Below the pieces are notes generated by a model that was given only the letters and a program-made list of their open reading frames with translations, made no database searches and was not told the origin of the DNA. 42,379 bases of DNA from JBGTLW01 sp041743835 (GTDB lineage: Bacteria > Planctomycetota > Phycisphaerae > Phycisphaerales > Phycisphaeraceae), in the NCBI GenBank assembly GCA_041743835.1, contig JBGTLW010000190.1, forward strand, positions 1-42,379. Reading direction: 5' to 3'. The position numbers and the translations under genes are program-made. Shown one piece after another: positions 27,761 to 36,043 of this stretch (its first letter is position 1; the number at the start of each line of letters is the position of its first letter).

Positions 27761-28687
27761 CTACCGGTGCTGTTTACGCTTGTACCCGCGATACAACGAC
27801 CCCAGCAGATTCGCGACGCTCCACTCCGGCAGGGGCAGCGCCCGGCCGGTGAGCACCGCAGCCACCGAGCGCCCCGCGCCGACCAGACCCCGCCAGAAAC
27901 TCACCCCGCCCGACCGGGCGGTGCAGCGCACCGCGATGGCGGTCAGGTCGTCGTCCATCGTGTAGCCCTTGCCCCACAGGTGCTCCAGCAGCGCGTCGAT
28001 GAGCGCCGCGGGGCTGCTCTGCGTAGGCTCGCCTTCCAGTTGGTTGATCGCCTCGACCAGCCCAGCCGTGCCCAGCATCTTCCCCCCGGGCTGCTGTGCT
28101 TCACTGAGGCAATCGGTGTACGCCAGGATCATGTCGCCCGGCTCAAGGCTAAGCTCACGCCCGACATACCCCGACTCCTCCAGCACACCCAGCGGCAGAT
28201 TCACGATTCGTCGGCCTGTGTCCGGCTGGTCGATCGTGCCCCACTTCTTGCTGGCGTGACGATACAGCAGCGGCGGTGGATGGCCCGCGTTGCACAGCGA
28301 CAACCCGCCGTCGGGCGAGAAGAATGTCATCACCACCGCCGTCGCAAACCCCCCGCCGTCCCCCGCCAGTGCCGCCAGGTCGCGGTTCATGCGAAGCGCC
28401 AGCTTGCGCGGGTCGATGTGGTTGAGATAGCGGTGCATCAGCCGGCGAAGCTGCACGCCCGCCGCCGCAGCGCTTGCCCCGTGGCCCGACACGTCCGCGA
28501 GCATCAGCCGGGTGATACGCCCCGTGCCACAGGAAGAGACGTAATGCACATCCCCCCCCGCCTCCGCGCCGTGCCACGGCCGCGAAACCACCCAGCCCTC
28601 CAGCCCCGGCAGCACAAGCGCGACCTCCGCAGCACGGTTGCCGCCCCAGACCTCCGAGCAAGCGATGGGGGCGGTGCTGCGCGGCAT
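27761..28687 (-). CDS. PP2C-type serine phosphatase, SpoIIE family
   Basis: A 308-residue protein whose core is a SpoIIE/RsbU-type PP2C phosphatase. The metal-binding motifs are visible: AEAGGD (residues 41-46), LADVSGHG (63-70), NAGHPPPLL, YTDCLSEA and DDDLTAIAV. There is no extra sensor domain, so it is a stand-alone catalytic domain with a 50-residue Arg/Leu-rich tail. Such phosphatases usually dephosphorylate STAS-domain anti-sigma antagonists, but no STAS or HPK-type anti-sigma gene is near. It starts one base after the stop of the M16 peptidase gene, so the two are almost certainly co-transcribed and translationally coupled. Confidence 0.9.
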   Translation of the reverse strand: MPRSTAPIACSEVWGGNRAAEVALVLPGLEGWVVSRPWHGAEAGGDVHYVSSCGTGRITRLMLADVSGHGASAAAAGVQLRRLMHRYLNHIDPRKLALRMNRDLAALAGDGGGFATAVVMTFFSPDGGLSLCNAGHPPPLLYRHASKKWGTIDQPDTGRRIVNLPLGVLEESGYVGRELSLEPGDMILAYTDCLSEAQQPGGKMLGTAGLVEAINQLEGEPTQSSPAALIDALLEHLWGKGYTMDDDLTAIAVRCTARSGGVSFWRGLVGAGRSVAAVLTGRALPLPEWSVANLLGSLYRGYKRKQHR

Positions 28688-28688
28688 G

Positions 28689-31514
28689 TCACTCCACCGC
28701 AGGAACAGGCTCAGACAACACCGCGGCTTTCAGCTCAGCCTCATCAATCGCGGCGCTGGTAACCACCACCGTCAACGGATCGGTCAGATACTTGCGGGCC
28801 ACCGCCTGCACACGCTTGGCATCCATCCCCGCGACCTCGCGCAGGAACGCCTCGCCCGAAAGGTCATCGACTCCATAAAGAATATCCAGCGCCATGCCCA
28901 TCGCCCGGCCGCTGTTGGACTGCCGGCTCATCGCTTCGCCGGTGCGGACCTTCGCCTTGGCGCGCGCCAGGTCCGCGTCGGTGAACCCGGCCTCACGCAT
29001 CAGCGACACCACCTGCAACGATCGGCGGATGCCCTCGATGGTCAGCTCCGGGTCGCGGGTGTTGAAGATGATCGCAAAGTAGCCGGGGACAAGGCCGGTC
29101 TGCATCCCCGCGTGTACGCCGTAGGCAATGCCCGGGCCACGCCCGCGCAGCTCCTGCTCCAGATAGCCCGCTGGGAAATCGCTCATCACCCGGCTCATGA
29201 CCTCCATCGCCGCAAAGTCCGGGTGGTCACGCGCGATGCCCGCAAACCCGATCTGCACCGCCGAGCCCGGCTTCTCGATGGCCTCCTGCCAGACGCCCGG
29301 CTCATGGGCGGCGGGCAACTTAGCCTCAAATGCCGCTTCACCTGCTGCGGGCATCGCCCCAAAGTGCTGCTTGATGAGGGCCAGCGCCTGATCGGGGTCG
29401 ATGTCACCGACCACCGCGATGACGGTTTCCTTCGCGCTGAGCCGTTGCGCAAAGGCGCTCCGCAGGTGATCGGCGGCGAGCGATTCCACCACATCGCGCC
29501 GGCCGTTGGTCGGCTGCGACCAGGGGTGCTCGCCGTAGAACTTCTCGCGGAACGCCACACGGATCTCGCCCCAGATGGATTCGCGTTCGCGGTCGATCGC
29601 CGCGAGCAGCCGGGGCTTCATGCTCTGCCATTCCTCCTCGGGGAAGCTCGGCCGAAGCGCCACATCCGCGAACAAGTCGAACACCGCGGGCAGGTCATCC
29701 CGCAGTGCGCTGGCCTGCACGTAGGCGCTGTTGCTCCCCGCGCCGGTCGCCAGCGTCGCGCCAAGGTCTTCGAGCGCGATGGCGATGTCCTGAGCCGAGC
29801 GCGTCGTGGTGCCCCTGCGTTGCATCACCGACACCGCGTTGGCGATGCCTTCGCGGCCCGGCTCGTCGGCAAGCAAGCCGCCCAGACTAAACAACTGGAT
29901 CGACACCGCGGGCACCACCGTCGAACGCTGGAGCACCACACGCAGCCCGTTGTCCAGCGTGTGCGTCGTCACCGGCCCCACCTCGACCGCCGGCATCACC
30001 GCAGCGTCCGCGATGTTCGACTCAAGCGACGCAATCACGCGGGTGTTGTCCAGCTCAAACGGCGCATACTGATCGTCGGGCAGCACGACGTCCGCGTCGC
30101 GAACCTCGTCCGCCAACGCCTCGCCCTCGGGCTTGGGTTCGAGAATCACGGTCGTGAGCTGCTCCACCCCAAGCATCCGCGCGGCGACGGCCCGGAGCTG
30201 GTCGGCCTGCAACGCGCTGATGTGCTGGATGTACTTGTCGCGGTAGTCGGGGTCGCCGGGGCCAAGGATGTCGCGGGCAAGCGTTGATGCGACCTCCCCA
30301 GCGGTCTGCCCCGACTTGGCGATGCTCGCCAGCGTCTTGCGCTTGGCACGCGCCAGCTCCTGATCGGTCACAGGCTCTTCACGCAGCCGGGCGACGTGCT
30401 CCAGGATCGCTGCCTTCACAGCCTCAATCTCCACACCCGCGGCCAGCTCCGCGTCGATGCCGAACATCGCCTCGCCCCACGTGGTGGACCAGTTGAACGC
30501 GTTGATGCTGGTGACCAGCCGCTGCTTGTCGCGGAGGTCCGTAATCAACCGGCTGGACTCACCGTCGCCGAGGATCATCGCGAGCATGTCCAGCTCGTAA
30601 TCTCCCGGCTCGCCGAGCTTCACGTTCGGGAACGCGAGCCGAAGCCGGGGCTGGCGTATGTCGGCCTGGCCCTTGATGGTGAATGGCTCGCCCCGGCCGG
30701 TCTCCAGCGGGAACCGCAACGCGGGCAGCTCGCGCGGCTGGGCGTCCTTCCACAGGCCCGCGATCTGCGCGACCGTGGCGGCGGGGTCCACATCACCCGC
30801 GACGACAAACACCATGTTGTTGGGGACGTACATGCGTTTGTAGAAGTCGTAGATGCCATCGCGGGTGATGGTCATGAACTCATCGAGGTAGCCGATGGTC
30901 GGGTGGCGCGCGGGGTGGGTGCTGTAGCGCGCACGCTGGGTAAGCTTCCAGAAGATGCGGTTGGGGTCGGCCATGCCCATCTTGAACTCGCTCTGGATCA
31001 CCTCGCGCTCGCGGTCGAACTCGCTGGGCTTCACCACGTTGTGTTGGAGCCAGTCCGAGAGCAGGTCGATGGCGACCGGGGCGTGGTCGGCTGTGGTGTT
31101 GATGTAGTAGTACACGTTGTCCAGCGAGGTGGCGGCGTTGGTCTGCCCGCCGATCGAGCCGAGGATCGCGTTGGACTCAGCCTCGGTGCGGTTGCTGGTG
31201 GTTCCGCCGGAGACAAGGTGTTCGAGGAAGTGCGAGAGCCCCGCGCCGACGTGTTCCTGCTCGTAGATCGAGCCGGTCTTCACCCAGACCTGTGCCGACA
31301 CCACCGGGGCCGCGGGCACGCGCTGCACCGCGATGATCAGGCGGTTGGGCAGCGACACGATCAGACGGTTGTCACGTTCCTGGATCACGGTCATGGCGGG
31401 TGGCGCTTCTGGGGCTTGGGGTTGGGGGGCAACAGCGGGGCGCTCCGCGAGGGCGGGCACGACACCCGACACGCAGAAAAGCAGTGCAAAGAGCGGCAGG
31501 CAGTGGATACGCAT
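28689..31514 (-). CDS. M16 family zinc peptidase, two-domain, secreted
   Basis: A 941-residue pitrilysin-type protein with a signal peptide (MRIHCLPLFALLFCVSGVVPALA, cleavage near residue 23). The N-terminal M16 unit has the inverted zinc motif HFLEH (H95, E98, H99) with the distal Glu about 75 residues later in REREVIQSEF. The second M16 unit (from about residue 490, VTTHTLDNGLRVVLQRS) has GIANAVSVM in place of HxxEH and should be catalytically inactive, forming the clam-shell partner. It would act in the periplasm on peptides or small proteins. GGAG six bases before ATG 31514 decides this start; upstream in-frame codons to 31721 encode low-complexity residues. It heads an operon with the SpoIIE-type phosphatase. 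Confidence 0.93.
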   Translation of the reverse strand: MRIHCLPLFALLFCVSGVVPALAERPAVAPQPQAPEAPPAMTVIQERDNRLIVSLPNRLIIAVQRVPAAPVVSAQVWVKTGSIYEQEHVGAGLSHFLEHLVSGGTTSNRTEAESNAILGSIGGQTNAATSLDNVYYYINTTADHAPVAIDLLSDWLQHNVVKPSEFDREREVIQSEFKMGMADPNRIFWKLTQRARYSTHPARHPTIGYLDEFMTITRDGIYDFYKRMYVPNNMVFVVAGDVDPAATVAQIAGLWKDAQPRELPALRFPLETGRGEPFTIKGQADIRQPRLRLAFPNVKLGEPGDYELDMLAMILGDGESSRLITDLRDKQRLVTSINAFNWSTTWGEAMFGIDAELAAGVEIEAVKAAILEHVARLREEPVTDQELARAKRKTLASIAKSGQTAGEVASTLARDILGPGDPDYRDKYIQHISALQADQLRAVAARMLGVEQLTTVILEPKPEGEALADEVRDADVVLPDDQYAPFELDNTRVIASLESNIADAAVMPAVEVGPVTTHTLDNGLRVVLQRSTVVPAVSIQLFSLGGLLADEPGREGIANAVSVMQRRGTTTRSAQDIAIALEDLGATLATGAGSNSAYVQASALRDDLPAVFDLFADVALRPSFPEEEWQSMKPRLLAAIDRERESIWGEIRVAFREKFYGEHPWSQPTNGRRDVVESLAADHLRSAFAQRLSAKETVIAVVGDIDPDQALALIKQHFGAMPAAGEAAFEAKLPAAHEPGVWQEAIEKPGSAVQIGFAGIARDHPDFAAMEVMSRVMSDFPAGYLEQELRGRGPGIAYGVHAGMQTGLVPGYFAIIFNTRDPELTIEGIRRSLQVVSLMREAGFTDADLARAKAKVRTGEAMSRQSNSGRAMGMALDILYGVDDLSGEAFLREVAGMDAKRVQAVARKYLTDPLTVVVTSAAIDEAELKAAVLSEPVPAVE

Positions 31515-31618
31515 CGTCGGCTCCGGGGCGGGCAAGGGGATCGACCGGCTTGGCGGTCGTGTGTAACAGTAGCAGCGGGAAATCGGCCGGGCCACGGGTC
31601 GCCGGCGTGTCGGGGGCG

Positions 31619-33322
31619 TCAGTCCTTGGGCGTGGGCAGGTAACGCGGGAACAGGGCATCGCCCTTCTGGATCGGCGTGCCGGGCTGTAGCCCCCCTGCC
31701 CCAGGCCCCCACTTCACCCACTCATCAAGCTTGCCGCGCCCGCCGTGGGCTTTCATCTGCTCCGCGTAGTCGCAGCCGATCCGCTGCCAGAACTTCTCGC
31801 ACGCATCGGGGATGAACGGCCAAAGCAGCAACGACGCGAAGCGCAACGCTTCGAGGCAGTTGTAAAGGATCGTTCCGACCTCGGGCATCTTCTCAGGGTC
31901 TTTGGCGAGTTTGAAAGGCGCGGTTTGTTCGATCAATCCGTCCACAGCCCGTACAAGCCTCAATGGTATGCAGGCCGTCGCCCCGACTTGTATCAGTGAC
32001 ATTGCATAATCAGCTTGTTGCCTCAAGAACTCGGTGTAAACCTCATCTGGCACTTCGTGCGATGTCTTGGCTACACTCGGGTCCAGCGTTGCGAATGCAG
32101 GGATCACAGGCTCCGCGTCCTCTGCGCCTCTGCGGTGAACAGCCGGCACCTTTCCTCCACAATACTTCCCAATCATGTTCGTCACGCGCGAGCAGGAGTT
32201 GCCGAACGTGTTCGCCAGGTCGCTGTTGTACACCTCGATGAACAGGTCGGGTGAGAACGCGCTGTCGGTGGTGCCCAGCGGGCCGCGGGTGGCGAGGAAG
32301 TAGCGCAGGGCATCGAGCCCGAACTCCGCCACATAGTTGTCGATGGCCTTGGGGTCCAGGAAGTTGCCCAGCGACTTGCTCATCTTCTCGCCGGTCTCGC
32401 TGACCCAGTAGCTGTGGCTGTAGATCTGCCTAGGCAGGTTGACCCAGTCGTAGCCCGGGCACTTGCGCAGCGCCATCAGCATGGCCGGCCAGACCGCGGC
32501 GTGGAACCACAGGATGTCCTTGGCGATGAAGTGGATCGCGCCTGGCTGCTCTTCGCCGGGGTTCCCGGTCCAGTAGTGCCGCCGGGCATCGTCATCGATG
32601 TAGGTAAGGTAGTTAAACAGCGCGTCGATCCAGACGTAGATCGACTGCTCGGGGTCGCCGGGCACGGGGATGCCCCAGCCGCCGGTGCCGGTCCGGCTGA
32701 TGGGCACATCGTTGGCTTCCTTGATGCGGTTGACGATCTCGTTGCGCCTGGCGTCCGGCTGGACGAATTGCGGGTGAGCCTCGAAGTATTCCAGCAGGGC
32801 GGGGACATATTTCGCCAGCTTGAAGAAGTAGTTTTTCTCCTTCTTCCTCACCAGCGGCTTGCCGTTGACCGGGGACATGTAGTCGTAGTCCTTGGCCTTG
32901 TTCTCCGGGACGTATTCCTCCTGGCCTGCGTCGTACCAGCCCTCGTACTCGCCCTGGTACACGTCGCCCGACGCGATCAGGGCCGAGACGTAACGCGTGA
33001 CGGCGGACTTGTGGCGGTCGGAGCTGGTGCGCACAAAATCGTCGTGCGTCATCTCCAGCTTCTCGAAGGTGGTGCGGAAGGCGGTGGCGTTCTGCTCGGC
33101 CCACTCCTGCGTGGTCAGGCCCATCTCCCGCGCTTTATCGACAACCTTGGCCGAGTGCTCATCGACCCCGGTGAGGAAGAACGTGTCGTGGCCACAGAGG
33201 CGGTGGTACCGGGCGACCACGTCCGCGACCATCGTCGTGTACACGTGCCCGAGGTGGGGCTTGTCGTTGACGTAGTAGATCGGGGTGGTGACGTAGAAGG
33301 TTTGTGGCGGTGGGTCTGTCAT
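31619..33322 (-). CDS. metG: Methionyl-tRNA synthetase
   Basis: A 567-residue class I synthetase charging tRNA(Met). The HIGH motif is HLGH (residues 23-26) and KMSKS is at 313-317 in GEKMSKSLGNFLDP. The anticodon-binding helical domain follows and the protein stops after KGDALFPRY, so the C-terminal EMAP/tRNA-binding dimerisation domain found in some MetRS is lacking. It is a MetG1-type protein (few connective-peptide cysteines). Residues about 396-404 (HRRGAEDAE) are encoded by a dispersed heptad repeat, an in-frame insertion in a loop at the start of the anticodon-binding domain. ATG 33334 is an equally possible start. It is divergent from waaA with overlapping 5' regions. Confidence 0.95.
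   Translation of the reverse strand: MTDPPPQTFYVTTPIYYVNDKPHLGHVYTTMVADVVARYHRLCGHDTFFLTGVDEHSAKVVDKAREMGLTTQEWAEQNATAFRTTFEKLEMTHDDFVRTSSDRHKSAVTRYVSALIASGDVYQGEYEGWYDAGQEEYVPENKAKDYDYMSPVNGKPLVRKKEKNYFFKLAKYVPALLEYFEAHPQFVQPDARRNEIVNRIKEANDVPISRTGTGGWGIPVPGDPEQSIYVWIDALFNYLTYIDDDARRHYWTGNPGEEQPGAIHFIAKDILWFHAAVWPAMLMALRKCPGYDWVNLPRQIYSHSYWVSETGEKMSKSLGNFLDPKAIDNYVAEFGLDALRYFLATRGPLGTTDSAFSPDLFIEVYNSDLANTFGNSCSRVTNMIGKYCGGKVPAVHRRGAEDAEPVIPAFATLDPSVAKTSHEVPDEVYTEFLRQQADYAMSLIQVGATACIPLRLVRAVDGLIEQTAPFKLAKDPEKMPEVGTILYNCLEALRFASLLLWPFIPDACEKFWQRIGCDYAEQMKAHGGRGKLDEWVKWGPGAGGLQPGTPIQKGDALFPRYLPTPKD
32111..32138. repeat. Dispersed heptad repeat inserted in frame in metG
   Basis: Read on the minus strand the unit is CACCGCAGAGGCGCAGAG followed by GACGCGGAG, a run of CGCAGAG-like heptads. 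I recall this kind of repeat from intergenic DNA of cyanobacteria, planctomycetes and other bacteria. Here it lies inside metG and is translated as HRRGAEDAE without breaking the frame. The flanking stretch to the left (about 31930-32100) looks lower in GC than the rest of the gene. Confidence 0.65.
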
Positions 33323-33414
33323 TGGATGGGGCATGATACACCAGCCGACGCGCGGTGGGCGGTTACGTATTCGTGGCGCGGTTGCCCCGGCGGGCGATGG
33401 GTACACTAGGCGGC

Positions 33415-34668
33415 ATGGGTATCGGGCGTGACATCGTGTATGCGGCGGGGCTGGCGGTGAGTTCGCCGGTGTGGGGTGTTTCGCTGCTGCGCACGGGGAA
33501 GTGGCGGAGCGACTGGTCGGGCCGATTCGGGAAGGTCGCCGCGGACGCGCAGCCGCGGGGCGTGGGCGGGAGTCACCTGCTGATCTGCGCGGTGAGTGTG
33601 GGCGAGGTCAACCTGATCCGCCCGCTGGTGGCGATCTTTGAGGCCGAGCACCCCGAGGTGCGGGTGACCATCGCGTCCACGACGAACACCGGGTTCGCTC
33701 GTGCGACGCAGCTTTATGGCCAGCGTCACGCGGTGGTGCGTTACCCGCTTGATTTTTCCTGCGCGGTGAAGCGTTTCCTCGATGTGACGCGGCCGGACGT
33801 GGTGGCGACTGTCGAATTGGAGGTCTGGCCCAACTTTATCGATGCGTGCGCAGATCGCGGCATCCCGGTGTGTGTGGTCAACGGGCGGCTCAGTGCCCGG
33901 TCGTTCCGGGGTTACAGCCGGTTCAAGCGCGTGCTGGGGCCGACGTTCCAGAAGCTGGCGGTGGCCGCGGTCCAGACGCAGGCGTATGCCGAGCGGTTCA
34001 GGCACATGGGCGTGCGTGATGTGCGCATCATGGACACGATGAAGTGGGACGCGGCCCAGGTGGCCGACCGCGTCGAAGGCGCAGCGGAACTGGCTGAGCA
34101 AATGGGCATCGACCGCGACCGCCCGTTGATCGTCGCGGGCAGTACCGCGCCCGGCGAGGAGAAGTTGCTGCTCGACGGCCTGCCCGAGGGGGTGCAACTG
34201 CTCGTCGCCCCGCGCAAGCCCGAGTGGTTTGACTCGGTCGCGGCGCAGATGCCCGGCGTGGTGCGGCGGTCGGCGAAGGTCAAAGCGGCTCCAGAGGCCC
34301 GGCTGTTTCTCCTGGACACGATGGGTGAGCTGCGCAAGGCGTACAGCCTGTGCGAGGTGGCGGTGGTGGGCCGCAGCTTCCTTGGGTTGTATGGCTCGGA
34401 CATCATGGAGCCGGCGGCGCTGGGTAAGCCGGTCATCATCGGCCCGCACCACAGCGACTTCCAGGACAGCGTGGACGCGATGCGCGAGGCGGGCGGGTTG
34501 GTCGTGACCGACAAACCACTGACCCAGTGCCTGCGGCTGCTGGACGACCCCGCGGCTGCGACCGGACTCGCCAACGCCGGGCGGGACGTTATCCTGTCCC
34601 GCCAAGGCGCGGCGAGACGGCATGTGGATATGCTCATGGAGGTGCTCCGCGAAAGGTTTACCGTTTAG
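33415..34668 (+). CDS. waaA: 3-deoxy-D-manno-octulosonic acid transferase
   Basis: A 417-residue GT30 glycosyltransferase that adds Kdo to lipid A, evidence for a lipopolysaccharide outer membrane. The N-terminal domain (SHLLICAVSVGEVNLIRPLV and TIASTTNTGFARA) and the second Rossmann domain (VAGSTAPGEEKLLLDG, AVVGRSFLGLYGSDIMEPAALGKPVIIGPHHSDF) match WaaA throughout. One hydrophobic N-terminal segment (about residues 6-22) anchors it to the inner membrane. ATG 33415 fits the family; ATG 33397 is also in frame. Its TAG stop is formed by the left end of a repeat element (34663-34731). It is divergent from metG. Confidence 0.94.
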   Translation: MGIGRDIVYAAGLAVSSPVWGVSLLRTGKWRSDWSGRFGKVAADAQPRGVGGSHLLICAVSVGEVNLIRPLVAIFEAEHPEVRVTIASTTNTGFARATQLYGQRHAVVRYPLDFSCAVKRFLDVTRPDVVATVELEVWPNFIDACADRGIPVCVVNGRLSARSFRGYSRFKRVLGPTFQKLAVAAVQTQAYAERFRHMGVRDVRIMDTMKWDAAQVADRVEGAAELAEQMGIDRDRPLIVAGSTAPGEEKLLLDGLPEGVQLLVAPRKPEWFDSVAAQMPGVVRRSAKVKAAPEARLFLLDTMGELRKAYSLCEVAVVGRSFLGLYGSDIMEPAALGKPVIIGPHHSDFQDSVDAMREAGGLVVTDKPLTQCLRLLDDPAAATGLANAGRDVILSRQGAARRHVDMLMEVLRERFTV

Positions 34669-34731
34669 CGCGCGACGTACGCCGCGGTGGGTTTGCGGGC
34701 GGAACGCGGGGCCTGACGGCCCGCGCTAAAC
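34663..34731. repeat. REP-like element with 10-bp inverted ends, copy C
   Basis: GTTTAGCGCG at 34663-34672 is the perfect reverse complement of CGCGCTAAAC at 34722-34731. Inside, a GC hairpin with a TGAC loop (34705-34725) reproduces copy A (6786-6814) on the opposite strand. The left end overlaps the waaA stop codon, so the element may be linked to how that gene ends. Confidence 0.65.
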
Positions 34732-34772
34732 CGGTGCGTTCAAGCGGGTGGGGTTAAACGGGTAGGAATGAA

Positions 34773-35942
34773 GTGAACGCTATGCCCTCGATGGAACTGC
34801 GACAGACTGTGTTGAAGAGCGCCCGCCGGGTCGTGGTGAAGATCGGCACGCAGTTGCTTGCGCGCCCCAAGGGCCAGACGCCGGGCATCGACACCGAATA
34901 TGTCGCTGACATCGCGGCACAGATCGCGTCCTTGCGGGCGGCGGGTTATGACATCACGCTGGTCTCCAGCGGCGCGGTGGGCGCGGGGTGTGCGGAACTC
35001 GGGCTTGGCAAGCGGCCGACGGATTTGGCGGCCCTGCAAGCGGTGGCGGCGATCGGGCAACGCAGGCTGATGACCCACTGGCACGAAGCGTTTTCCACCC
35101 ACGGCATCGGCGTCGGGCAGGTGCTGCTGACCCGCACCGACTTCGACGACCGCGCCCGCTTCCTCAACATCCGCAACTGTGTCAGCCACCTCCACGCCCT
35201 GGGCTGTATCGCTGTGCTCAATGAGAATGACACGGTGAGTGTCGATGAGCTTTCGTTTGGGGACAACGACATGCTCGCGGCGCTAATGTGCAACGCCCTG
35301 CCCGCCGACGCCCTGCTGCTGCTGACGGCGGTGGAGGGGCTGCTCGATGACAATGGCAAGGGCCCGGTCATTGATCTGGTGAGCAACATCACCGATCGGC
35401 TCAGCGCGCTTCGGCAACTCAAGCACGCGGCTGGGAAGACCGACTGGGGCACCGGCGGCATCCAGACCAAGCTCGAAGCGGCGCGCGTGGTGACCGAGGC
35501 TGGATTGCTCGCCATCATCGCGTCGGGCAAGGAGCCGGATGTCATCCGCCGGGTGCTTGCTGGCGAGCGGCTGGGCACGGTGTTTGTCCCCGCGGTGCGC
35601 AAGCTCGATGCACGTCGGCGGTGGATCGGGCTGACCGCACGGCCTGCGGGAACCGTGACCATCGACGACGGCGCGGTCAATGCCATCAGCAAGCGCGGCA
35701 CGAGCCTGCTTGCGACCGGCGTGGCACAGATCACCGGACGCTTCGAGCCGGGCGACATCCTGATGGTGCGCGACGCCAACGGCCGGGAGATCGCGCGCGG
35801 GCTGACCAACTTCGGCTCCGAGGAGCTGCGGCTGATCCAGGGCAAGCGTTCCACGGAGTTCGCCAAGACGCTTGGCCGGTCGGTGTATGCCGAGGTGATC
35901 CACCGGGACAATCTGGTGGTGTTGACGCAGGGTGAGAGTTGA
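34773..35942 (+). CDS. proB: Glutamate 5-kinase
   Basis: A 389-residue enzyme that phosphorylates glutamate in the first step of proline synthesis. The amino-acid-kinase domain has VVVKIGTQLL, LVSSGAVGAG, NENDTVSVDELSFGDNDMLAA, TAVEGLL and GTGGIQTKLEAARV. The C-terminal PUA domain runs from about residue 290 (GTVTIDDGAVNAI) to the end. GTG 34773 is preceded by AGGA at a spacing of five; ATG 34782 is in frame but lacks a well-placed site. No proA partner is adjacent. It lies 104 bp downstream of waaA, separated by the palindromic element, and converges on the aminotransferase gene. Confidence 0.96.
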   Translation: MNAMPSMELRQTVLKSARRVVVKIGTQLLARPKGQTPGIDTEYVADIAAQIASLRAAGYDITLVSSGAVGAGCAELGLGKRPTDLAALQAVAAIGQRRLMTHWHEAFSTHGIGVGQVLLTRTDFDDRARFLNIRNCVSHLHALGCIAVLNENDTVSVDELSFGDNDMLAALMCNALPADALLLLTAVEGLLDDNGKGPVIDLVSNITDRLSALRQLKHAAGKTDWGTGGIQTKLEAARVVTEAGLLAIIASGKEPDVIRRVLAGERLGTVFVPAVRKLDARRRWIGLTARPAGTVTIDDGAVNAISKRGTSLLATGVAQITGRFEPGDILMVRDANGREIARGLTNFGSEELRLIQGKRSTEFAKTLGRSVYAEVIHRDNLVVLTQGES

Positions 35943-35988
35943 GGCGGGGCGGGTTCACGCTTGGTGGTTGCAAGCGATGGCAGAGCGA

Positions 35989-36010
35989 CCGCGGGATGGC
36001 GATCCCGCGG
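35989..36010. repeat. Perfect palindrome between convergent genes, copy D
   Basis: CCGCGGGAT (35989-35997) pairs with ATCCCGCGG (36002-36010) around GGCG, a 9-bp perfect stem. It lies between the convergent proB and aminotransferase genes and may act as a bidirectional, U-tract-free terminator. The sequence family is not that of copies A to C. Confidence 0.7.
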
Positions 36011-36043
36011 CTTTGGGGGGAAGGCGCTCGCGTTGGTTTCGCG

